Source: Methanobacteriota archaeon
GTDB taxonomy: Archaea > Thermoplasmatota > Poseidoniia > Poseidoniales > Poseidoniaceae
Assembly (NCBI GenBank): GCA_002731395.1
Contig: PCBQ01000059.1
Span: 1 to 9,671 of the forward strand
Reading direction: 5' to 3'
Length of the DNA: 9,671 nucleotides
The notes under the pieces are model-generated. The model did no database searches, was not told the DNA's origin, and saw only the letters and a list, made by a program, of their open reading frames with translations. Below are positions 1-6,308 of the stretch, piece after piece. The stretch's first letter is position 1, and every line of letters begins with the position of its first letter. The translations under genes were made by a program, and so were the position numbers.

Positions 1-122
1 CACCGCTTGAGCGTCCTCCATGCCACAGGGTTCTGTCTGTGGTTTTGCCTTTGGACCTTCGCCGAAGCCCATGCCATGGTGCAGACGCACCATTGATGGG
101 CTTCATGGGCTCATGGAGGTGC
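1..122. other. Leader upstream of the first gene, no supported gene
   Basis: The first 122 bases hold no gene that I can support. The reading frame of the following flavoprotein stays open to the left edge, but its translation here is rich in Arg, Cys and His and does not look like the start of a dinucleotide-binding flavoprotein, which normally begins within about 10 residues of its first beta strand. I see no clear archaeal TATA box. A minus-strand ATG at 21-19 could begin a divergent gene running off the left edge, but only seven codons are visible, too few to judge. Confidence 0.4.
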
Positions 123-1364
123 ATGGCGGGTGAGCAAGAGGTTGACGTTGACCTGGTGGTCATCGGCGCCGGCCCAGGCGGTGGCTCCGCCGCGTTGCAC
201 GCCTCAAGGCTCGGGTTGTCCGTAATGGTGCTCGAAGCCGACGCCGAAATCGGGACCCCAGTGCACTGTGGTGAATGTCTGTCCCACCTTGCCACACAAC
301 AACTTGAACTCAACCTTCCCGAACACGTCATTGCGTTGGCGGTGGACGGCGTGCGCGTCATTTTCCCAGACGGGACTGCGAAACTCCTGACCGAACCCGG
401 GTACGTGCTCGAAAAGCACCTGTTTGAGCGTTGGATCATGGAACAGGCCGAGGAGCGAGGAGCAAACATCCACCTGGGCCATCGCGTTCTCAAAATGGAG
501 CGTGAATACAATAGCGAAAATCAATTTTCCAATTGGAATATCGATGGTCGTGGTGATGCCTTTCCCATCCGCTGCCGCGGCGTTATCGATGCGTCGGGCG
601 TGTACGGAGCGGCATCGAAAATCCTCGGCATGCCCGGTGAGGTCGAGGTCATTGCGGGCTTCCAGTACGAGCTGAACGACGTACCCAACGACGGCTACTT
701 GGACTTCTACATTCAGCCTGAATACGCCCCCCACGGCTATGTCTGGATGATCCCCAAAGCGGGTGACAGAGCCAACGTCGGTTTGGTCACCACCGAAAAA
801 AGAGGGGCCATCAAGTACCTCGACCAATTCATTGATGACACCTACCTCAAAGGAAAACCCCACGTTAACCCACCTTGGCGAAGGGCGGGCATCAAGGTCC
901 GGCCCTTCGGAGGGACCATCCCTATCTCAGGCCCAAGGCCGAGCACGGCCGAGGACGGACTGCTGCTCGTAGGGGATGCTGCAGGGTTCACTTCACCGCT
1001 CTTTGAGGGCGGCACACACCTTGCCTTGTGGTCAGGCCGCGCAGCAGCCGAAACCTTTGCAGAAGCCATCGCAGCCGGGCTGCCAACCAAGGACCGATTG
1101 GAGGCTTACCAGCGCCGTTGGAAGGGAGCGTTCCCTCCCTACCACAAGATTCTGCGGGGCAAGACTGCATTGTACGACTTGAGCGACGAGGAGATGTCGG
1201 TGATGGCCCGGTGCTTGCCTGAGGAGCTTGGGGCAATGTCGCCGCTGCAGAAGATTGGCATCGGCCTGAAAATCCTCGTGCGCCGTCCCGCTTTGTTGAC
1301 GAAGCGCGTCATTTCTGTGCTCCTTTCCTTTGGCTATTCGCGCGCCAAGCACTTCGGTTGGTGA
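123..1364 (+). CDS. Geranylgeranyl reductase family FAD-dependent oxidoreductase
   Basis: Probable digeranylgeranylglycerophospholipid reductase, which saturates the isoprenoid chains of archaeal ether lipids at the membrane using FAD; a role in reducing another prenyl chain (quinone, carotenoid) is possible. Numbered from the ATG at 123 (413 aa, close to the roughly 400 aa of characterised archaeal enzymes): Rossmann motif GAGPGG at 15-20, ribose-binding Glu38 ending the second strand, the family's PVxCGE-type segment at 46-51 (Cys49, Cys52), the substrate-site motif YVWMIPK at 206-212 (family pattern YxWxFPK), and the second FAD motif GDAAG at 284-288 followed by PLFEGG. The start is chosen because the Rossmann strand begins at residue 9 and GGAGGTG lies just upstream (115-121), although only about 3 bases separate GGAGG from the ATG. 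In-frame GTG 39, ATG 96 and ATG 105 are alternatives. Residues 127-141 are Asn-rich and encoded by an AT-rich patch. The family call is firm; the exact substrate is inferred. Confidence 0.9.
   Translation: MAGEQEVDVDLVVIGAGPGGGSAALHASRLGLSVMVLEADAEIGTPVHCGECLSHLATQQLELNLPEHVIALAVDGVRVIFPDGTAKLLTEPGYVLEKHLFERWIMEQAEERGANIHLGHRVLKMEREYNSENQFSNWNIDGRGDAFPIRCRGVIDASGVYGAASKILGMPGEVEVIAGFQYELNDVPNDGYLDFYIQPEYAPHGYVWMIPKAGDRANVGLVTTEKRGAIKYLDQFIDDTYLKGKPHVNPPWRRAGIKVRPFGGTIPISGPRPSTAEDGLLLVGDAAGFTSPLFEGGTHLALWSGRAAAETFAEAIAAGLPTKDRLEAYQRRWKGAFPPYHKILRGKTALYDLSDEEMSVMARCLPEELGAMSPLQKIGIGLKILVRRPALLTKRVISVLLSFGYSRAKHFGW
504..540. repeat. AT-rich intragenic patch with a 12-bp perfect palindrome
   Basis: Only 10 of these 37 bases are G or C, against roughly 60 % around it. 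It contains the perfect palindrome TTCCAATTGGAA (527-538). The 15 bases TCAATTTTCCAATTG at 521-535 recur exactly at 7935-7949 in the spacer before the enoyl-CoA hydratase gene. The patch keeps the reading frame and codes for an Asn-rich loop of the flavoprotein. Whether it is a binding site, the trace of an inserted short repeat, or chance is unknown. Confidence 0.6.
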
Positions 1365-1414
1365 GCGATGCGAGGGAGGCAAGGTTCACGTCGTGAGCCT
1401 CATCCATCCAATGC

Positions 1415-3913
1415 ATGGGGTGGTTTGCGCTCGGGCTCGGCCTGACGGGTTGCCTCATGGTGCTCCTGCCGTGGGGGAGATGGCAGAAAACCGCAGCACT
1501 GCCCTCTCTTCCAACGGTCGGTGTTGTCCTTGCTTGGGCGCCGTTTTTGCTGCTGGTTCAACGCTTCGTGACCAATGACCTCAGCGTGGCTGTGGTCAAC
1601 GCTTCGGGAGGTGGCGACATGCCCTTGCTGTACCGCGTGGCCGCCACGTGGTCCGCACGAACAGGGCCACTGTTGCTTTGGGCTGGGTTCACTGCGACCT
1701 TGGCTTGGTGGTGGCGACGGCCCATGGAACGGGAGAGCGTGGCCATGGCCGAGCGCCGCGTGGGGTTGTTGGGTGGTTTTGCAGCCCTTCTGATGCTGCT
1801 CGCGACGCACCTCAAGCCCTTCACAGCCACCCTTCCGGGCTCTCTGCCCGGTGAACTGAGCCCGTTGCTCCAGACCGACCTCATGGTGGTCCACCCTCCC
1901 CTCGTGTTCCTGGCCTATGCGTATTGCTTGTCCATTGCAGCGACCGCAATCGCTTCGGTCGGGCATGAAGATCCCGGTTTGCTTGAACGTCTGATTCGGC
2001 AAGCTCGACCCGGCTTTTTTGTCACGACGTTGGCCATCGGACTGGGTGGCCTTTGGGCGTACCTTATCCTCGATTGGGGCGGCTACTGGGCATGGGATCC
2101 TGTTGAAACGGCCTCCTTCCTGCCCTGGCTGGCTTTGGCCTCGCTGTCGCATTTGCGAACGGTACCGCGGAAGGTGCCAGCCGTGGTTCTTCGTGGCGTT
2201 GGGCTGATGACCGGGGCGCTTGCGTTGTTTGCCACCTTGGTCACCCGTGCCGGTGGCGCGTGGGCGTCGTCGGTGCACACCTTCGTGGTGGGGGACGTTG
2301 AGGGCAGCACCCCCCCCGATGCCTTTGGTCGCATCGTGGCCTTGGCGGTTGATTCAGGGCCCGGCATTGAGGTGATGGCCTACCTCTTGGTCCTGCTGAC
2401 CCTTGTTGGTTGGTGGTTGGTGGATGTGGCGCACGAAGCAGGCCTTCGCCAAAGGGCGCGGACGTTGGTCGCAGATCTTGCCGTACCGTCTCTGGTGCTC
2501 GTCGCGGTCCTTGTTGAAGCCATCAGCGATGCTCCAGTGGCCTTGTTGGGTTTGCAGGGCTTGTCGTGGCTGTGGGTTACGGCTGTGATGTTTCCCGTTG
2601 CGGTTGCAAGTCGACGCGTGGCGGTGTACGAACGCGACGAAGGCCGCCCCTTCGGCCGCCCCTATGGTCTTCCACTCGACGTGCTTCTTGCAGTTCTCAT
2701 TGGCGTCATTGGAGGCGACGTATTCCTCGCGGTGCTTTGGCTTGCCCTAATCACGCCGATTTCCCTCTCCACCACTCCGACGGAGGCTTGGCCGGCTGCA
2801 GTGTTGGGCGTTGGTCTTGCCTTGGCGGCAGCGTGGACGGATTTGGCCGATGTCGGGGTGGCCATCGTGATGTTGCTTCCGTTCCTCTTGCCGTGGCTCT
2901 TGCAGAGCGAGGGCGATGAAGACGCGTCCAAACCGCCAAAGCTTGCACGCTCCATGCTGCGGGCGTCAATGTGGGCCGGTGCAGGCCTTTCGGGCTTGGT
3001 GCTGGTGCTTACCTTGGTCATCCTTCTCGGCTCGATTGACCAGATTCACTTTGCGGCCCACGAGGTCTACACCTCGGTGTTGATCGCGGCGGCCGGCGGT
3101 GCCTTCGTGGTGTACGGGACGCGAAATGAAGATGCGAAGCGTCGTGTGGCCCTGCTTGCTGGCGTTTCGTTGGTCAGTGCAATCGGGCTTTGGCTCGCTC
3201 CTGGGTGGTGGGGTGGTGATGCGCTGGAACCCCTGAGCAGCCTTGTGCTTCGAGGGCATGTGGCGTGGATCGTACTTCCCATCGTGCTCATGGCGGTGCC
3301 CATCATCGCAAGGGAACTTGGTCGCAAGGCCAAGGTCTCCTCGTCCACACCTCTTTGGCGACGCATTCCTGTGCAAGCCCACCTGATTCACTTCGGTCTT
3401 CTTCTGCTCTTGGTGGGTCACGTGTTCACGACCACCCTAGTGGATCGTGGAGACCCCATCCATCGCATCACCATGCTGCAGGATGAGGCCGTGGTGGTGG
3501 ATGGCCTCAGTTACACCTTCACGGACCTGGAATTGGTGCCAGAGGAAGACCTCAAGGTGGGTGACGGTGGTATTTTTGCGACCATCGAGGTCCACGACGG
3601 TGACCGGAACATCGGGACGGTCGAGCCAGGCATGGTTCGGTTTGATGCCACGGGTTTCCCGCGCTCGGAAGTTGACGTGCTTCGTCGTTGGTCGGGGGAC
3701 ATTGTGTTCATCTTCGATTACTCACAAGCGGACACCCTGATGCCACAAACCCTTGAAGGCGGCACCGACGGTGTCGATGCGGTTCGAATCACCGTCTATC
3801 GCCTGCCACAGAGCCATCTGGTCTGGCTTGGCTGGGGCATGATGCTGCTTGGCATGGCCGCCTTGGGGCTGCGAAACGTGGGGCGAACTTCCTCGCCTTC
3901 TGCGGCCGTTTGA
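1415..3913 (+). CDS. ccmF: CcmF-like cytochrome c haem lyase subunit
   Basis: Integral membrane protein of the haem-handling family (CcmF/CcmC/CcsA) that joins haem to apocytochrome c outside the membrane in System I maturation. 832 aa. The N-terminus has a hydrophobic helix, then the CcmF-type block FVTNDLS near 51-57 and the following LLYR and WSARTGPLLLW. HPPL with His160 fits the conserved membrane histidine; the tryptophan-rich WWD haem-binding signature is DWGGYWAWDPVE at 220-231; SVH with His288 fits the first external haem-ligand histidine; His656 and His659 lie in the late helix where another conserved His is expected. A soluble beta-rich C-terminal domain (about 675-800) precedes a last helix. 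Bacterial CcmF is about 650 aa; the extra length is mainly in a divergent hydrophobic middle (about 320-560) with a charged loop. ATG 1415 is the first usable start after an in-frame TGA at 1394. No well-placed Shine-Dalgarno is seen: GGGAGG at 1374-1379 is 35 bases away. No other ccm gene is in view. Confidence 0.87.
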   Translation: MGWFALGLGLTGCLMVLLPWGRWQKTAALPSLPTVGVVLAWAPFLLLVQRFVTNDLSVAVVNASGGGDMPLLYRVAATWSARTGPLLLWAGFTATLAWWWRRPMERESVAMAERRVGLLGGFAALLMLLATHLKPFTATLPGSLPGELSPLLQTDLMVVHPPLVFLAYAYCLSIAATAIASVGHEDPGLLERLIRQARPGFFVTTLAIGLGGLWAYLILDWGGYWAWDPVETASFLPWLALASLSHLRTVPRKVPAVVLRGVGLMTGALALFATLVTRAGGAWASSVHTFVVGDVEGSTPPDAFGRIVALAVDSGPGIEVMAYLLVLLTLVGWWLVDVAHEAGLRQRARTLVADLAVPSLVLVAVLVEAISDAPVALLGLQGLSWLWVTAVMFPVAVASRRVAVYERDEGRPFGRPYGLPLDVLLAVLIGVIGGDVFLAVLWLALITPISLSTTPTEAWPAAVLGVGLALAAAWTDLADVGVAIVMLLPFLLPWLLQSEGDEDASKPPKLARSMLRASMWAGAGLSGLVLVLTLVILLGSIDQIHFAAHEVYTSVLIAAAGGAFVVYGTRNEDAKRRVALLAGVSLVSAIGLWLAPGWWGGDALEPLSSLVLRGHVAWIVLPIVLMAVPIIARELGRKAKVSSSTPLWRRIPVQAHLIHFGLLLLLVGHVFTTTLVDRGDPIHRITMLQDEAVVVDGLSYTFTDLELVPEEDLKVGDGGIFATIEVHDGDRNIGTVEPGMVRFDATGFPRSEVDVLRRWSGDIVFIFDYSQADTLMPQTLEGGTDGVDAVRITVYRLPQSHLVWLGWGMMLLGMAALGLRNVGRTSSPSAAV

Positions 3914-3948
3914 CTTATGAGGAGGGCTCCGGTGGCTCGGCGCACCGT

Positions 3949-3955
3949 AAGGTGG
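3949..3955 (+). promoter_or_regulatory. Ribosome binding site of the FKBP-SAP gene
   Basis: AAGGTGG ends 7 bases before the ATG at 3963 and matches the AGGTG part of the archaeal Shine-Dalgarno consensus, supporting this start. Confidence 0.6.
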
Positions 3956-3962
3956 CGACATC

Positions 3963-4811
3963 ATGGAAGAAGGTACCATTGTCCACGTTGACTACGAACT
4001 CTACGACGGCGTCACAGGCGATCTGATCGAGACGACCCGCGAGTCGGTCGCACAGGAGCATGAAACCCACCAAGAAGGCCGCGACTACACCCCCTTGGTG
4101 TGCGTCGTTGGCTCAGGCAACCTCATCCCCGGTTTCGAAGCCGCCCTTTTGGAGGCTGATGCAGACGTCGAAATCGACGTCACCATTCCAGCCGTGGACG
4201 CCTACGGCGAGAAAGACCCAACCCTGGTCGAGACCATCAGCATCGACAAGCTCCTGCGCTCCGTCCGTGACCGCAATCAACTCTACCTTGGCGCACCCGT
4301 GAACGTCGGAGGCCGTCAAGGCTACCTGTCGTACCTTGCGGCCGGTCGTGCCCGCATCGACTACAATCCGCCCATGGCGGGCAAGGACCTGCGCTACAGC
4401 TTCAAGATCGTCAAGGTGGTTGAAGGGCGCGAAGCAACGGTCGAGGCCCTCCTGCAATCCAACACCGGTCACAGCGACTTCGGCGTAACCTTTGACGGCG
4501 ACGACGTCAGCATCGTGCTCCCACAGACGATGCTCTTCGATACCAACGCGGCGATGATGAAGTTCCGTTTGGTGACCGCCATCCGTGACGCCATGAGCGA
4601 TGTGGCCAAGGTCACTTTCCTCGAGGTTCACGAACCCCGTGGCTTCGGCGCTGAGGCCGATGCGGACGAGGACGCAGACGAGGCCGAGGACCTCTCCGGC
4701 CTGTCTGTTGCCCAACTCAAGGAACGCTGCAAGGCGGCTGGCCTGAAGGTCGGGGGCACAAAGGCGGACCTCATCTCTCGTCTGCAAGAGGCGGCTGGCG
4801 AGGAAGAGTGA
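3963..4811 (+). CDS. FKBP-type (SlyD-like) peptidyl-prolyl isomerase with C-terminal SAP domain
   Basis: Predicted cytoplasmic prolyl cis-trans isomerase and chaperone, 282 aa. The N-terminal FKBP half-domain covers about 1-90, with the hallmark VGSGNLIPGFEAAL at 49-62 and the AYGEKDP segment at 80-86. An inserted IF (insert-in-flap) domain follows at about 90-132, and the FKBP fold closes with NPPMAGKDL at 135-143, where archaeal and SlyD proteins usually read NHPLAGK. Residues 155-226 form a further alpha/beta domain as in long archaeal FKBPs. After a very acidic linker (about 227-243), residues 244-278 match a SAP motif: two helices with the pattern LSVAQLKERCKAAGLKVGG then TKADLISRL. SAP domains usually bind DNA or RNA. 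No signal peptide or membrane segment is seen. It sits 49 bases after ccmF and 52 before the DUF63 gene, probably co-transcribed. The PPIase call is firm; a nucleic-acid-linked role is inferred from the SAP domain. Confidence 0.9.
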   Translation: MEEGTIVHVDYELYDGVTGDLIETTRESVAQEHETHQEGRDYTPLVCVVGSGNLIPGFEAALLEADADVEIDVTIPAVDAYGEKDPTLVETISIDKLLRSVRDRNQLYLGAPVNVGGRQGYLSYLAAGRARIDYNPPMAGKDLRYSFKIVKVVEGREATVEALLQSNTGHSDFGVTFDGDDVSIVLPQTMLFDTNAAMMKFRLVTAIRDAMSDVAKVTFLEVHEPRGFGAEADADEDADEAEDLSGLSVAQLKERCKAAGLKVGGTKADLISRLQEAAGEEE

Positions 4812-4863
4812 AGCCCTCGGGCCAAGCCTCTTGAGGCGACCGGTGAAGCGGGATTCGAGGCCC

Positions 4864-6249
4864 ATGGACGCGTCAAGTGAAACCGAGTCCTCCACGGAGG
4901 GCGGGGCCCTTCCGGACGAGACCTACTCGTTGCTTGAGTCAGCGGTGCTTTGGGCGCTGCTTCTTATCGGCCTTGGCACGGCGATTGGACTGGTCGTCTC
5001 ACCTGAGGCTGTGTGGGACGAGGGCCTTGCACCCGTGGTATGGGACCCGATCGTCGAGGACGCCAGCGAAACGGGAGACGCAGGATACAACCCATGGAAC
5101 ACGACCCTCTACACCGTTGGGTTGTTCGCAGCGGTGCTGGCCCTCCAAGCGGTGTTCCGACGCTGGCGCCTTCCAAGCGACGACCTCATGGTGTTCGCGT
5201 TGACCTCGTGGGTGATTCTTGCGCCGGTGCTCAGGGTGTTGGAAGACGCGCATCTCTTCCCCGAAGGCAAGGATCTGTTGTACATCTCTCCGCTCATCCA
5301 TCTTCATCTCGCTGCATGGCTTGTCGGGGTCGGGTTGATCGCGCACCGTCTCGACGTTGCCGTGGCGCGCTCCGAGCGACCAAGCGTCGTCGAACGGCGC
5401 GTTCATCACGTCCTTCTGTTCGCTCTACCGCTCGGCTTGTCTGGCTTTTGGGCGTGGGTGCTGCAGCCCATCCACGAGACCGACATGGCCTTGGATACCC
5501 TCCCATTGGTGGTTGGAGCGTTCGTGGCGCTGGGAGGGGTTGTGCTCATTTTGATGCGCACCACCCACGCAGAGGCGCTCACGCGAGCACTTCTGGCCTT
5601 TGGGTCAGGTGCAGTCATCCTTTCTCTGGGGTACTACGTTGCCTTGGCCATGCACTTGTCGGAGGCCTACGTTGACGACCCGTACAACACGATCGTGCTG
5701 TGGCCCATTTTGGTCGGTGTTGTCTTGCCCTGTCTGGTTGGGGTCGCCCTCCACCGTTTGGGTGCCTCAGACCTGCGACACCTGCGGGCCAGCGGGCATG
5801 AACCGGGCGTGCTGCCGGTCGGGGTCAGCCTCGACCAGTGGGAATCCGATCCCGAAGCGGTTGCCAATCACCCGATTGAACGGCTTTCCAACCGCGCCAT
5901 GCTGGCATCCCCGCTGGTCATTTTGATGGTCGTTGGGCAGCTTTCCGACGGCCTGGCCACCTTCCTCGGGCTGGACGTCTTCGGATACGGAGAAAAGCAC
6001 GTGGCCAGCCAAGGCGTCATCGACATCGGCGCCCGAATCAACGACCGTCTCGGGATCGAATTTGGCGTTGGAGCATGGTTTTTCGCGGTCATCAAAATCG
6101 CATTGGTCAGCGCCATTGTTGTGCTGTTTAGCCGCATGAGGGTCGAACAGCGCCAGCAGCATCTTCGCGTCCTGGTTGTGCTGGCGGTAATGGTCGTCGG
6201 GCTCGCTCCGGGGCTTCGCGATATTGGCCGGCTCATTCTCGACGTGTGA
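4864..6249 (+). CDS. DUF63 family archaeal integral membrane protein
   Basis: Membrane protein of unknown function belonging to a family found essentially in archaea. From ATG 4864 it has 461 aa. Recognised family signatures: GYNPWNTTLY at 74-83, the helix ending LRVLEDA at 123-129, SDGLATFLGLDVFGYGEKH at 361-379, and the C-terminal GLAPGLRD at 446-453. I estimate 9-11 transmembrane helices. It opens with a short Ser/Thr/Glu-rich cytoplasmic-looking tail, and one helix lies before the first signature. Typical DUF63 proteins are, as I recall, under about 300 aa; the excess here lies mainly between the two signature halves (about 150-350), with extra helices and a hydrophilic Asp/Glu/His-containing stretch near 300-345. 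GTG 4843 and TTG 4831 are in-frame alternative starts; ATG 4864 is preferred for its codon and a GAGG at 4857-4860, though the 3-base spacing is short. No catalytic motif is recognised, so no function is proposed. Confidence 0.85.
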   Translation: MDASSETESSTEGGALPDETYSLLESAVLWALLLIGLGTAIGLVVSPEAVWDEGLAPVVWDPIVEDASETGDAGYNPWNTTLYTVGLFAAVLALQAVFRRWRLPSDDLMVFALTSWVILAPVLRVLEDAHLFPEGKDLLYISPLIHLHLAAWLVGVGLIAHRLDVAVARSERPSVVERRVHHVLLFALPLGLSGFWAWVLQPIHETDMALDTLPLVVGAFVALGGVVLILMRTTHAEALTRALLAFGSGAVILSLGYYVALAMHLSEAYVDDPYNTIVLWPILVGVVLPCLVGVALHRLGASDLRHLRASGHEPGVLPVGVSLDQWESDPEAVANHPIERLSNRAMLASPLVILMVVGQLSDGLATFLGLDVFGYGEKHVASQGVIDIGARINDRLGIEFGVGAWFFAVIKIALVSAIVVLFSRMRVEQRQQHLRVLVVLAVMVVGLAPGLRDIGRLILDV

Positions 6250-6271
6250 GCCGATGACGTCGGATGCTTGA

Positions 6272-6287
6272 AGCGCACTTCTGTGCT
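6272..6287 (+). other. Small hairpin in the spacer before the carboxylase beta gene
   Basis: AGCGCA and TGTGCT can pair (six pairs, one of them G-U) around the loop CTTC. No U-tract follows, so it is not a convincing terminator. It may mark the boundary between the DUF63 gene and the leucine-degradation genes, or be chance. Confidence 0.2.
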
Positions 6288-6297
6288 CCCCGTGAAT

Positions 6298-6301
6298 GAG
6301 G
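6298..6301 (+). promoter_or_regulatory. Ribosome binding site of the carboxyltransferase gene
   Basis: GAGG ends 7 bases before ATG 6309, a normal Shine-Dalgarno spacing that supports this start. Confidence 0.5.
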
Positions 6302-6308
6302 CAGCGAC

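Noticed and set aside
1..21. Start of a divergent minus-strand gene (ATG at 21-19)
   Set aside because: Only seven codons are visible and there is no clear ribosome site; not supportable.
1330..1578. Possible small gene bridging the flavoprotein and ccmF (GTG 1393 after GGGAGG at 1374-1379)
   Set aside because: It overlaps the ccmF start in another frame and its product is Cys/Arg/Pro-rich with no similarity that I recognise. The ccmF frame clearly carries the CcmF N-terminus from 1415.
1400..2278. Minus-strand open frame of 292 codons opposite ccmF
   Set aside because: It lies fully inside the well-supported ccmF gene and its translation is rich in Gln, Arg, Gly, His and Pro without any family motif, as expected for an antisense shadow in GC-rich DNA.
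2310..2317. C8 homopolymer in ccmF, a possible frameshift or phase-variation site
   Set aside because: The CcmF frame continues on both sides with matching family features, so the gene is intact as given.
4826..4837. GCCTCTTGAGGC inverted repeat after the FKBP gene as a terminator
   Set aside because: Only a four-pair stem with a usable loop and no T-tract; the next gene follows closely on the same strand.
4113..4895. Minus-strand open frame of 260 codons opposite the FKBP gene
   Set aside because: The sense frame has clear FKBP and SAP motifs with a ribosome site; the antisense frame has none.
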